A stretch of DNA of 64,000 nt from a virus. A program made the position numbers and the translations under genes. Below, one piece after another: positions 42,397 to 49,624 of this stretch. The notes below the pieces were generated by a model. That model was given only the letters and a program-made list of their open reading frames with translations, was not told the DNA's origin and did no database searches. The DNA is taken from positions 1 through 64,000 of the IMG/VR virus record IMGVR_UViG_3300025574_000001; one strand, written 5' to 3'. The stretch's first letter is position 1, and each line of letters opens with the position of its first letter.

Positions 42397-42528
42397 CGAA
42401 AGTTCTTCGTCGGTTTCGATTTCTTCCCAATCTCGGCTCTTGATGTAGCGCGTCACGCCCTTGACAATCCGCTCAATGATGAAGTCCTCGCCGCCCCTAG
42501 ACACAAATCCCCCATTCACTCGTTTCAT
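42058..42528 (-). CDS. modular protein with SSAPTG linker repeats
   Basis: 156 residues built of four short modules joined by SSAPTGLT, SSAPTGLT and SSAPTPTG (each after an AILE(Y/S) or TDEEL end). Modules are acidic helices (EQLEKLFADYPADFYGEAQDF, RERLDELIDGIWKVETG). Not recognised. The repeats are nearly identical at DNA level. ATGA overlap with upstream gene. Confidence 0.6.
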   Translation of the reverse strand: MKRVNGGFVSRGGEDFIIERIVKGVTRYIKSRDWEEIETDEELSSAPTGLTEQLEKLFADYPADFYGEAQDFKMEVRAILEYSSAPTGLTRERLDELIDGIWKVETGTPIAHERYGAQLLRDAILESSSAPTPTGGEWADDEIRRLSDDLKENPNG

Positions 42529-42821
42529 AGTGTTCCATTCTGCACGTTGGAATTGATCACAGTTGCAACGTGTGCATCAAGATCACGGGTTGTTGTGTAC
42601 TGCCAGTCGGAGGTGTCATCGAATCCGTCACCGTCATTGCATACACACTTCTGACCTTGGTGACACGGCCCACCATTCATATCGTGACAGAAGCACAGGC
42701 ACAATCGTGTGTATGGGTCTGAGGTGATTTGTTTAATGAGTGCCGTCAGTGGTGGATTTCCTTGTGCACGCTGTTCAATGAGTTGTTGCAGGGCGTGGTT
42801 CTGGTGGTGATGTGTGATCAC
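42525..42821 (-). CDS. His/Cys-rich hypothetical protein
   Basis: 98 residues. N-terminus MITHHHQNHALQQ; CLCFCHDMNGGPCHQGQKCVC in the middle gives several Cys/His ligands. Probably metal-binding. Overlaps neighbours by ATGA-type junctions. Confidence 0.55.
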   Translation of the reverse strand: MITHHHQNHALQQLIEQRAQGNPPLTALIKQITSDPYTRLCLCFCHDMNGGPCHQGQKCVCNDGDGFDDTSDWQYTTTRDLDAHVATVINSNVQNGTL

Positions 42822-43111
42822 AACGCAACACCCGCCCTCTGAAGGATCTCATCAATTTGGTGTGTTGGTGCTCCGTCGTGAATTGCGTTGCGGGCTTCGT
42901 GAATGACGTTGAACATCTGTGTGTTCTTACACACCATACAGTCGTCGGGGTCCCAGCCTCCGCAGTTCTCACAGTCCTCTGCGGGGCGTGTGAGTGCCGG
43001 GTCATCAATGAGCCATGTTTCACCTTCCTCTGAACACCCGTAGAAATCCGGCTCACTGATACCTTCTACTAAGGTGAGTGTTCCTCCACAGCCTGGGTTT
43101 GGGCACTTCAT
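42818..43111 (-). CDS. zinc-ribbon protein
   Basis: 97 residues from ATG at 43111, chosen because it overlaps the upstream stop (ATGA) and begins directly with MKCPNPGCGGTL. Cys pairs: CPNPGC, CENCGG, CMVC. Ends with a helical part (IDEILQRAGVAL). Unknown role. Confidence 0.65.
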   Translation of the reverse strand: MKCPNPGCGGTLTLVEGISEPDFYGCSEEGETWLIDDPALTRPAEDCENCGGWDPDDCMVCKNTQMFNVIHEARNAIHDGAPTHQIDEILQRAGVAL

Positions 43112-43266
43112 GATGTGGGAGTGCTGGCCGCTTGAACCCTGACGCAGTGTGCACACTGTTCCTGGGACTTCGGTGCAACGGCTGCGGAACCGTCACGGCG
43201 GTACTGATTGCAAAGTGAAGAGTTCTCTCCCTCTGCAAAGATGTGTTGCTTACGCTTTGATGTCAT
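43108..43266 (-). CDS. first gene of the leftward operon, small basic protein
   Basis: 52 residues from ATG at 43266, preceded on the minus strand by AAGGAGAG. MTSKRKQHIFAEGENSSLCNQYRRDG then QCAHC. Three Cys. It directly follows the operator/promoter at 43294-43325, so its product would be made early; role unknown. Confidence 0.6.
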   Translation of the reverse strand: MTSKRKQHIFAEGENSSLCNQYRRDGSAAVAPKSQEQCAHCVRVQAASTPTS

Positions 43267-43293
43267 TTCGTCTCTCCTTGGGTTAGTGAATCT

Positions 43294-43325
43294 TACTTGA
43301 GAGATTCTCAAGTAGGGCAACTATA
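43294..43325 (-). promoter_or_regulatory. leftward promoter with inverted-repeat operator
   Basis: Nine-base arms TACTTGAGA (43294-43302) and TCTCAAGTA (43306-43314) around GAT form an operator-like palindrome. On the minus strand TATAGT (plus ACTATA, 43320-43325), in the context CGCTATAGT, is a good -10; the palindrome covers the expected start. It controls the leftward operon. No clear -35. Confidence 0.65.
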
Positions 43326-43470
43326 GCGGGTTTCTTATGTGAAGGTCGCGGTGCGTTAGTGAGTGTTTAGAGTGATAAGTTTGTGAAGGGTTTATGAAGA
43401 GTTTATGACGGGACATCACCTGTTCACACAGTTTTGCAAGGGCTTATTTTGCTTGAGAGTGTTGAACAAA

Positions 43471-43789
43471 GTGATAAGGTTTTTGTGATATGACCTTGGA
43501 GAGAAATTAGCAGGTGAAGAAAGGATGTGTAGAAGAGTGATATGAGTGATATGAAGTTGAGAAGGGAGAAATGATGTGTATCACTCTGAAGACTAAATAA
43601 AAACTGGAAGGTGATACATATGATATGAGTGATACATAAAAATAAAGATATACGTTAGAGGAATTTTTATATATATATAGATAGATACACTTTAAAACGT
43701 ATCACACGTATCACACGTATTAAAACCCGTTTGATAATTAGCGTTTGGTTGTTGGGTGATGTATCACGGTGATATGAACTATGTATCAC
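43471..43789. repeat. iteron cluster GTGATA/TATCAC, candidate replication origin or partition/regulatory site
   Basis: GTGATA starts at 43471, 43485, 43537, 43546, 43611, 43629 and 43769; TATCAC at 43579, 43700, 43709, 43762 and 43784: twelve copies in 319 bases. Two pairs are nine bases apart, and 43762-43774 is the palindrome TATCAC-G-GTGATA. The stretch 43630-43690 is very AT-rich (ATATATATAGATAGATA). No coding frame is credible in 43267-43970. Divergent operons flank it. These are standard features of initiator-binding origins, but a regulator array would look alike. Confidence 0.7.
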
Positions 43790-43906
43790 AAGAGATTTTT
43801 GAAGGAGGAGGGAGAAAAAAGGGAGGAAAACTCACTCGTGTGGCCTTGTTGGGTGAATCCCAACCCTAGCGCGTGCAGTGTTTTTCTCTTGTGTTGAAAC
43901 TCTCTT

Positions 43907-43947
43907 GTGATCACTAAAACCTGTTAGACTGATTCCAAGGCAGTAAC
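43907..43947 (+). promoter_or_regulatory. rightward promoter of the accessory operon
   Basis: GTGATCACTAAAAC, CCTGTTAGACT (extended -10 TG-N-TAGACT, 43922-43930) and CAAGGCAGTAAC (43936-43947) align with the same order at 47603-47641. The shared 12-base CAAGGCAGTAAC lies where the transcript would start. Located 24 bases before ATG 43971. Confidence 0.6.
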
Positions 43948-43970
43948 TACAGAAAGCAAGTAAAGTTGAA

Positions 43971-45032
43971 ATGACAAAGAATCCCGAATTAGAAATCACC
44001 TGGCCCGTCTCATACATCAACGTTGACAACTTCTATGGGTCCACCAAGAAGGAAGCGATCTGTTGGGACTGCTTCCATTATGATGCACAACACAGTGATG
44101 ACCTCGAGTACAATTCCTCGGGTCGGAATTCGTATGATGACAAGACGTCAACCTTCACATCACCAGTGGTGTGCAACACTTGTGCAAAGACGCTTGTCAC
44201 ACTCAAGCCCAACCCTTACACGATTCCCGAACTGCCCAACCTGGGTGATGTGAAGTTTTCGTGGGTGATGACGAAGGCACTTGACAATGTGTTCACTGAC
44301 GCTTATGTGTTTCACAACACGCAAGTGTGGAAGACCGCCAACCCAGGCAAGGAACCCACGTTTGAAGACCGAGGTGTGATGTACACATACCCAGACTTCT
44401 ACTCAGCACACAAGTGCTGGCTGGAGAATGTCACCTTTCAGAAGTTGGGTGAAATCAAGAAGGTGTTGGCGGAGTACTTGAACGGCCTCACCACAAAGGT
44501 GACCACTGGGATTTCCACGAATGCCGGGAGTGCCAAAATGAACCTCAAGAAATTGGGTGTGGAACTGGACAAGCAGATGGCACGTGCGTTTGAAGAGGCA
44601 GTGAACACACGTGAGGAGGCCATCACACGTGCACGTAAGAGCACACTGCAATTCGGTGAGCGTGATGTGTACGAAATCCGACTTGTGGAAGATTCAAATT
44701 GTGGGATGGTCAAAGTGGGTGCGTTCAACATGACACCTCAAGGATCCTCCAAGTGGGTGAATACACATTCCGAATTCTCACGTGAGATCACCGTGTACAT
44801 CACTGTGAACGCTGATCGCGAAGCGGAGATGGCGTTTCAGCAGGACATCATTTCCAAGGAGGATGGAGCGTGGGTCCGTAACGGACACGTTTCTTCATCG
44901 CTTGATGAGGCCATTGCGAAGGCAAAGGAAATGTTGCAGGTGCAAATCGACGCATGTGAAACAAGCGTTGACCAGAACGCCATCTACGCAATGGAAGCGT
45001 TGCGGACTGCGGGGCTTTCATTGACCGCGTAG
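43971..45032 (+). CDS. hypothetical early protein with zinc motif
   Basis: 353 residues. Two CxxC pairs near the N-terminus (CWDC, CNTC) make a split zinc ribbon. The middle is helical (LGEIKKVLAEYLNGLTTKV; MARAFEEAVNTREEAITRARK), the C-terminal part alpha/beta. I do not recognise it. First gene right of the iterons with its own promoter, so a replication or host-takeover role is possible. A hairpin directly follows its stop. Confidence 0.65.
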   Translation: MTKNPELEITWPVSYINVDNFYGSTKKEAICWDCFHYDAQHSDDLEYNSSGRNSYDDKTSTFTSPVVCNTCAKTLVTLKPNPYTIPELPNLGDVKFSWVMTKALDNVFTDAYVFHNTQVWKTANPGKEPTFEDRGVMYTYPDFYSAHKCWLENVTFQKLGEIKKVLAEYLNGLTTKVTTGISTNAGSAKMNLKKLGVELDKQMARAFEEAVNTREEAITRARKSTLQFGERDVYEIRLVEDSNCGMVKVGAFNMTPQGSSKWVNTHSEFSREITVYITVNADREAEMAFQQDIISKEDGAWVRNGHVSSSLDEAIAKAKEMLQVQIDACETSVDQNAIYAMEALRTAGLSLTA

Positions 45033-45036
45033 CAGT

Positions 45037-45055
45037 AAGCGCCCGTGTGGCGCTT
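45037..45055 (+). terminator. hairpin after the 353-residue gene
   Basis: AAGCGCC (45037-45043) and GGCGCTT (45049-45055) pair perfectly over a five-base loop, just after TAG 45030-45032. The T-tract is short, so it may be a weak or regulated terminator. Confidence 0.5.
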
Positions 45056-45132
45056 TGGTGTACTGGTCATGCCCTTGCCCAGTGCATCAAAGGACCACCC
45101 GGTTCGATGTACCCACAGAAAGAAACGACGAA

Positions 45133-45387
45133 ATGACGAAGAGAACAGTAGTGCAGACTGACCAGTGCGCCGACATTGACGCAGAAGCGCGTGCGTTGAC
45201 TGCGCGTGGCTACAAGATCATGCTTGACAGTAGGGAGATGTTTACATCAACGTTCATGGATGCAGAGGATGCAGGTGAAGTGAGTGTAGATAGTCTTGGG
45301 TTTACCTGGTACTTAATGACTGCAACGGAACGTGAAGAGCGTGCAATGATGTTGGTTCAGTTGGCCCAGGTATGGATTGACGCATGA
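45133..45387 (+). CDS. hypothetical protein
   Basis: 84 residues from ATG 45133 after a weak site (GAAACGACGAA). CADIDAEARALTARGYKIMLDSREMFTSTFMD reads as a small alpha/beta protein; ends VQLAQVWIDA. Unknown. ATGA overlap with the next gene. Confidence 0.55.
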   Translation: MTKRTVVQTDQCADIDAEARALTARGYKIMLDSREMFTSTFMDAEDAGEVSVDSLGFTWYLMTATEREERAMMLVQLAQVWIDA

Positions 45388-45548
45388 GTACCACTGCACG
45401 TCGTTACTACGTATGGTGCGACCAGCATAAGTACATTGGTCACCCTTATGCAACACGGGATCTACCAGCGTTACACGCACACGCACATGACGTAGAATTT
45501 CACAAGAGTGTTATTACGGCAAAAGTGATGAGAGGACCAAAGCGATGA
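45384..45548 (+). CDS. small His-rich hypothetical protein
   Basis: 54 residues, ATG 45384 (ATGA overlap). ARRYYVWCDQHKYIGHPYATRD then LHAHAHDVEFH; possibly a truncated zinc-finger-like fold. Tandem hairpins start three bases after its stop. Confidence 0.55.
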   Translation: MSTTARRYYVWCDQHKYIGHPYATRDLPALHAHAHDVEFHKSVITAKVMRGPKR

Positions 45549-45550
45549 GC

Positions 45551-45747
45551 AAGCAACCCAAGTTGCTTACACACACACGCCTAGCCCAGACGGGCTGTGT
45601 GAATGTTTACCCATCACTCTTCACCTCCCACACCCGGCTTCGTAAATTTTTTCACCCACCTTTTCAAAAATCACACTCTCCCCTTCCCAAAAATTTTTCA
45701 CCTCCCAAAACCCAACAGATTCACCCAAGAGAAAGGAACACAGTATC
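45551..45747 (+). other. structured pyrimidine-rich leader or attenuator
   Basis: AAGCAAC/GTTGCTT (45551-45568, four-base loop) and AGCCC/GGGCT (45583-45596) are tandem hairpins; then about 110 bases very rich in C and T with A/T runs, to the AAAGGAA ribosome site of the next gene. An 84-codon frame starting at 45545 covers it but has a Pro/Ser/Thr-biased, unlikely composition. Confidence 0.45.
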
Positions 45748-46071
45748 ATGCCCAAGCACCCACAAGGAAAGTCCGAGGTTGAACCTCCCGACTTCATGAT
45801 TCACTGCCGACCACACTTCTTCGAACTGCAACCCAGGTATGAAGTGATGATCATTAACAATGACACGGGTGAGGTGCTACATCACCAGACACTCAACACC
45901 AACCTCACGCCGTTTCCCAACGCACTGAAAGCCTACCTCCATACACACGGCTACCGACGCACCAACTCCTTCACACGGGTGAATGCGGACGGCCTCACCT
46001 TCGCTGCCGCGGAGTTCAAGGGAGTACCTGTCCTCACCGACGCAGAGGTTGAACGCCTGGGCGTGTTGTGA
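45748..46071 (+). CDS. hypothetical protein
   Basis: 107 residues, ATG 45748. PHFFELQPRYEVMIINNDTGEVLHHQTLNTN and FTRVNADGLTFAAAEFKGVPVLTDAEVERL suggest one compact alpha/beta domain. Not recognised. Its stop overlaps the next start. Confidence 0.55.
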   Translation: MPKHPQGKSEVEPPDFMIHCRPHFFELQPRYEVMIINNDTGEVLHHQTLNTNLTPFPNALKAYLHTHGYRRTNSFTRVNADGLTFAAAEFKGVPVLTDAEVERLGVL

Positions 46072-46292
46072 TGAGTGACAACAACGCAGCCATCACCATC
46101 ACCCAGACGTACCTCGAGGAACTGGAACAGAAGTTGAAGAACACACGTATGTCAAAGGATGCCGCGTACCGTGTGAATGACAACGGGATGTATCACTACT
46201 TCACCAACGAGGAACATGGTCTTATGGGTGCGCAAGACGCAGTGCAAGTACTCCTAAGTAAGTTTGAGAACGATGATAAGAGGATGCTATGA
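46068..46292 (+). CDS. small protein, first of a tandem paralogue pair
   Basis: 74 residues (GTG 46068, or ATG 46071). AAITITQTYLEELEQKLKNTRMSKDAAYRVNDNGMY..FTNEE....DAVQVLL aligns with the following gene over its whole length. Two helices with a strand; role unknown. Confidence 0.6.
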   Translation: MMSDNNAAITITQTYLEELEQKLKNTRMSKDAAYRVNDNGMYHYFTNEEHGLMGAQDAVQVLLSKFENDDKRML

Positions 46293-46495
46293 CCAGTAAC
46301 GCCAAAGCAATCACGATCACCGAGGCTCACATCACCAAGGCCGAGGAACAGTTGAAGGAGATCCGTCTCACAAAGGATGCCGCGTACCGTGCGGATGTGA
46401 ATGACTTGTATGTCTTCACATCCATTGAAGAGAAGGAGAAGGTCGCGGCAATCAATGCGTTGCAGGTTCTCCTCACAGACCTCGAGGCGATATGA
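46289..46495 (+). CDS. small protein, second of a tandem paralogue pair
   Basis: 68 residues, ATGA overlap. AKAITITEAHITKAEEQLKEIRLTKDAAYRADVNDLYVFTS.EE...INALQVLL; shares TKDAAYR/SKDAAYR, Y.FT..EE and QVLL with its neighbour, so a gene duplication is evident. Confidence 0.6.
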   Translation: MTSNAKAITITEAHITKAEEQLKEIRLTKDAAYRADVNDLYVFTSIEEKEKVAAINALQVLLTDLEAI

Positions 46496-46773
46496 ACAAG
46501 GTGAACACTCTCATTCATCCACTGGACCGATGCGCGAACTGCAACCTTTCCATTTACAATCATAAGTGGCCGGCGAGAGTTCACTCACACTCGTGTAAAC
46601 ATTTCATCAGTGTTGAGATGATGTGCTATCTCCTCCTTGATCTTATGCGCACCAACACGATTGAGGCGTTGAAGGATTCACCAACACGAGTGACACGGGA
46701 GATGATGCAACCCAGTATCGAAAAGAATCACCTCATCATGCTTGAGGCCAAGAAAATGTTGCGGCGATACTAA
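46492..46773 (+). CDS. small Cys/His-containing protein
   Basis: 93 residues, ATGA overlap. HPLDRCANCNLSIYNHKWPARVHSHSCKHF provides a possible zinc site (C, C, H, C); the rest is helical. Unknown. TAATG with the next gene. Confidence 0.55.
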   Translation: MNKVNTLIHPLDRCANCNLSIYNHKWPARVHSHSCKHFISVEMMCYLLLDLMRTNTIEALKDSPTRVTREMMQPSIEKNHLIMLEAKKMLRRY

Positions 46774-46865
46774 TGTGGAACATACCCACACCACTTGCCG
46801 TCATCCTTTGCATTGCCATTGGCGTCCTAAACGCCATCATCCTTGGAAGGATCAATAAGCGATGA
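46773..46865 (+). CDS. 30-residue single-pass membrane peptide
   Basis: ATG 46773 (TAATG). MWNIPTPLAVILCIAIGVLN... with one hydrophobic helix and a basic end (GRINKR). The next gene, another membrane protein, overlaps by ATGA, so the two may act together. Confidence 0.5.
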   Translation: MWNIPTPLAVILCIAIGVLNAIILGRINKR

Positions 46866-47203
46866 CACAGAGCCAACACCCAAGCCAGCAACCTTGCAAT
46901 CATTCATATCAACGTGAGGACGGGTACACCTATGATGTGTATCGCGGTCGCTGTCCTAAGTGCCACAAACTGATTCGACCTTTCTCCTTCTACTGGTGGC
47001 ACACGTTAGAATCATTCTTTCACCTCACCATACCCATGTGGGTGAAGAAGACGTGGTGGATTTATTTCACAGGTCTCTATGGGTGGTTGATCACGGGTGA
47101 CATATGGCGTGGTGATTATCGAGGCGCCCTGGAATATGTCCTCCTTGTTACATTCATCATCTGTCTCGACTGGCCCAGGGTCAAGAAATGGTTTAAGCGA
47201 TGA
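46862..47203 (+). CDS. membrane protein with zinc ribbon-like start
   Basis: 113 residues. C..NH at the start and GRCPKCHKLI form a metal motif; two hydrophobic segments follow (FFHLTIPMWVKKTWWIYFTGLYGWLI and ALEYVLLVTFIICLDW). Ends basic (KKWFKR). Probably inner-membrane; role unknown. Confidence 0.55.
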   Translation: MTQSQHPSQQPCNHSYQREDGYTYDVYRGRCPKCHKLIRPFSFYWWHTLESFFHLTIPMWVKKTWWIYFTGLYGWLITGDIWRGDYRGALEYVLLVTFIICLDWPRVKKWFKR

Positions 47204-47439
47204 ATCTTTTACACACCAAAGAATTCGAGGCGTTCCTTCGCAACAAGGACAACGACCATATGTATGTGCGTGTTCATCGAACGTGGCGGGACGGTATGTG
47301 TAGTGTTGTGGGCATCAACGGGGAGTCGTCGTTCATCACGTTCAAACTGTCCAGTGACGCACTTACATTTGCCCAGAAGGAGGTCAAGAAACTGATCCGC
47401 AAGGGATACCGCCAGGTGGCGATTCCCACGCCACGATAG
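47200..47439 (+). CDS. hypothetical protein
   Basis: 79 residues, ATGA overlap. LHTKEFEAFLRNKDNDHMYVRVHRTWRDGMCSVVGI... and AQKEVKKLIRKGYRQVAIP look like an alpha/beta fold. Unknown. Confidence 0.5.
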   Translation: MNLLHTKEFEAFLRNKDNDHMYVRVHRTWRDGMCSVVGINGESSFITFKLSSDALTFAQKEVKKLIRKGYRQVAIPTPR

Positions 47440-47447
47440 ATTGACGT

Positions 47448-47582
47448 GTGCAGCACCTCCTCCGACACATTCACACGTTCATACTGAATCTCCCGGCGGG
47501 TTTTGTCGGTTACGTGATAGGAGTCGTGGTCACGACTGTCGCGTTCCTGATATTGAACGCCCGCCAAACGGGCCAAAAATAA
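47448..47582 (+). CDS. putative 44-residue membrane peptide
   Basis: GTG 47448. MQHLLRHIHTFILNLPAGFV then GYVIGVVVTTVAFLILNARQ: a clear hydrophobic helix. No good ribosome site, so confidence is low. A G/C hairpin (GCCCG/CGGGC) lies near its end. Confidence 0.35.
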   Translation: MQHLLRHIHTFILNLPAGFVGYVIGVVVTTVAFLILNARQTGQK

Positions 47583-47602
47583 GCCAAAAATAGGCCATTT
47601 TA

Positions 47603-47641
47603 GTGATCATTAACCTGCTAGTATTTAGTCAAGGCAGTAAC
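47603..47641 (+). promoter_or_regulatory. promoter matching the one at 43.9 kb
   Basis: GTGATCATTAA, CCTGCTAGTAT (extended -10, 47616-47624), TATTTAGTC and CAAGGCAGTAAC (47630-47641). The order and bases match 43907-43947; the TTTAGT word recalls the repeats before 33044. It stands before a clear ribosome site (AAGGAAGG) and ATG 47666. Confidence 0.6.
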
Positions 47642-47665
47642 CAAGGAAAAAAGGAAGGTTTCAAA

Positions 47666-47824
47666 ATGACCCGCAAAATGATTCACGCAGTAATCTGCGA
47701 AACACCTGGATGTGACTTCGAGTTTGAAGAGCGTTCTGTGTTCCCAAGCGACAAGTGGTATGACGCTTCAGAACACGACATCGAATTCAATCACACCGTT
47801 CGCCTCGTTCACGCGGTGGCTTAA
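47666..47824 (+). CDS. small hypothetical protein
   Basis: 52 residues from ATG 47666. HAVICETPGCDFEFEERSVFPSDKWYDASEHDIEFNHTVRL has CETPGC and two His, likely a one-site zinc fold. Directly follows the promoter, so transcribed first. Confidence 0.55.
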   Translation: MTRKMIHAVICETPGCDFEFEERSVFPSDKWYDASEHDIEFNHTVRLVHAVA

Positions 47825-47826
47825 TC

Positions 47827-48093
47827 ATGTCAATCAAAAATCACGAAGGTCAGGAGATTCGCGAAAGCGACCAGATCATCTCCTTCTCCGGTTCACGTGC
47901 ACCCAAGGTCATCGGGTACATCGTTGGATTTAGGAATGGCGCATTCGGCCAAGAGGCTGTTGTTCGGATGCAGGATGAAATGCCAAACGACAACATCTTC
48001 ATTTACTCGTTGACTGAACTCTGCCTTTATGCAGAAGCCGGTCACGGTAGCACAGTCAGCGTCAACACCAAGACCAAATGGTTCGTGGCCTAA
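47827..48093 (+). CDS. hypothetical protein
   Basis: 88 residues, starts two bases after the previous stop. IISFSGSRAPKVIGYIVGFRNGAFGQEAVVRM suggests a small beta barrel (SH3-like). Unknown. A 25-codon frame follows by TAATG at 48093 and is not called. Confidence 0.55.
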   Translation: MSIKNHEGQEIRESDQIISFSGSRAPKVIGYIVGFRNGAFGQEAVVRMQDEMPNDNIFIYSLTELCLYAEAGHGSTVSVNTKTKWFVA

Positions 48094-48159
48094 TGCGTAC
48101 CAGCGATTCCTCATTCACATCCACACTTGGCTTGACGATGAAATTGATAAGGAGACACG

Positions 48160-48324
48160 ATGAACGCCAATGATCTTGCCAAAGCAATTGAAGGCATTGA
48201 GGAACTGGAGAAGTTTCACGCTGAACAACACGACTCACCATATGATCAGGTGGATGAACAGGCTGCAAAAGCCATCACGATGTTGCGTAAACGATTGTCA
48301 CATGAGATTGTGAGGATGCCATGA
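48160..48324 (+). CDS. small acidic helical protein
   Basis: 54 residues, ATG 48160 after AAGGAGA. LAKAIEGIEELEKFHAEQHD then DEQAAKAITMLRKRL: two helices. Unknown. ATGA overlap with the next gene. Confidence 0.55.
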   Translation: MNANDLAKAIEGIEELEKFHAEQHDSPYDQVDEQAAKAITMLRKRLSHEIVRMP

Positions 48325-48581
48325 GTGATCCCATCACAGGCCAGCCTTTCGCCGTTGGTTCGTATGTGCGTGTCAAGAATTCACCCAAGATCTTTGGTGA
48401 GGTTGTCAGTTGTTTCAAGAAGTCGTATGATGAGGACCGTGAGTGGGAAGTTCAATTTCAGTCAATGCGATATGAACACCCACTTGCATACTGGTGGTGG
48501 CAGGTCGAGGCCGCGACGACTGACGGACGTAAAGTTGAACCATGCATACACGGTGAAGGAAATGATTGGGAGGAATCATGA
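48321..48581 (+). CDS. hypothetical protein
   Basis: 86 residues, ATGA overlap. FAVGSYVRVKNSPKIFGEVVSCFKKSYDEDREWEVQF is KOW/SH3-like in pattern; YWWWQVEAA follows. Unknown. Overlaps the ADP-ribosyltransferase-like gene. Confidence 0.5.
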   Translation: MSDPITGQPFAVGSYVRVKNSPKIFGEVVSCFKKSYDEDREWEVQFQSMRYEHPLAYWWWQVEAATTDGRKVEPCIHGEGNDWEES

Positions 48582-49174
48582 CACCGGAACTTCCAATCGA
48601 CCTCAACCTGATTGATCACGTGGCATTTGGAAGCGGTCCCATCACGTTGCCAACCCGCAAAACATGGGACGAATTATCGGCACGTGCCGGTCGCAACGAC
48701 ATGCCTGGCATCCTTGCAGAGGCCATACTGTCTGAATCACTGTCACACGTAGAACTGGCGAAAGGAATTGCATCCACATGGGTACTGTGTGAATGGCCGG
48801 CAAGAGCAATTGAAATTCATGTGTGGGAATACATTTTCACAATGGTGTGTGACGGTGGTTACTACCTCAATGATGATGGCGACGTCAAGAGTCACGAGGA
48901 TCTCCCAGAGGAACTGATCTTGTACCGCGGTTGCCTTCCAGAATTCAAAGAGGGTATGTCATGGACCACTGATAAGGAACGGGCCGTGTGGTTCGCGCAT
49001 CGTCTTGATCACGGCAACAACATCGGACATCTTTACACCTGCACCATACCACCACACATAGTGCTGGCGAAATTCGACGGGCGTGGAGAGAATGAAATCG
49101 TCATTGAAGTATCGCAGTTGTTTGAAGACGACATCGAAGAAATCGATGAGTCCACAGAAAAGAAAGAAGGATAA
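48578..49174 (+). CDS. putative ADP-ribosyltransferase
   Basis: 198 residues from ATG 48578. ELILYRG (Arg117), EGMSWTTDKERAVWFA (Ser128, Trp, Thr) and GRGENEIVIEV (Glu171-x-Glu173) give the R-S-E triad order of arginine-type mono-ADP-ribosyltransferases, with an ExE rather than QxE end. The N-terminal 100 residues are helical. T4 Alt/Mod enzymes of this fold alter host RNA polymerase; a host-takeover role is inferred. Could also be inactive. It precedes a secreted protein gene. Confidence 0.6.
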   Translation: MTPELPIDLNLIDHVAFGSGPITLPTRKTWDELSARAGRNDMPGILAEAILSESLSHVELAKGIASTWVLCEWPARAIEIHVWEYIFTMVCDGGYYLNDDGDVKSHEDLPEELILYRGCLPEFKEGMSWTTDKERAVWFAHRLDHGNNIGHLYTCTIPPHIVLAKFDGRGENEIVIEVSQLFEDDIEEIDESTEKKEG

Positions 49175-49177
49175 GAA

Positions 49178-49624
49178 ATGAAGAAAGTATTATTCACAAT
49201 CACAATGGCGTTGGCGGTCCTATTGCCCACGACCATTGCCAGTGCATCACCGGCATCTAAGTTTAATAAGTGGATACTGGCAACCAACCCAATCATCCAA
49301 AAGTTCTTACGTGATAATCACACCCTGGGCGTCATCTTGAATTCAGGAAACGTGACGGGTGCAGTGCGACAACTCGCAATCCTCAGTCGTGATGGCACCT
49401 CACTGGGTACACACACGAATAGTGGTGACTTACTATTGAATGTTGACATAACACTCTTATCACGTTCCATCATTCACATGACGGGTGTTGGTATGAACAC
49501 ACTCGCCGGTGGTTACGGTGGGTCATTTAACCCGTGGACAAATGCAGTTCGCACCGTGACAGTGAATGAAGGACACGTCACTGCTGACCTGAACTATGAC
49601 GCTAAGAAATTTGGGTTGGCATAA
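49178..49624 (+). CDS. secreted protein with signal peptide
   Basis: 148 residues. MKKVLFTITMALAVLLPTTIASASP is a Sec signal peptide with likely cleavage after ASA. The mature part is Thr/Asn/Gly-rich beta. No family recognised. A phage-coded exported protein could act at the infected cell surface, e.g. superinfection exclusion (speculative). Confidence 0.6.
   Translation: MKKVLFTITMALAVLLPTTIASASPASKFNKWILATNPIIQKFLRDNHTLGVILNSGNVTGAVRQLAILSRDGTSLGTHTNSGDLLLNVDITLLSRSIIHMTGVGMNTLAGGYGGSFNPWTNAVRTVTVNEGHVTADLNYDAKKFGLA

Noticed and set aside
45545-45799. 84-codon frame after the 54-residue gene
   Set aside because: Covers two hairpins and a C/T-rich leader, has biased Pro/Ser/Thr/His composition, and overlaps the next real gene by 52 bases.
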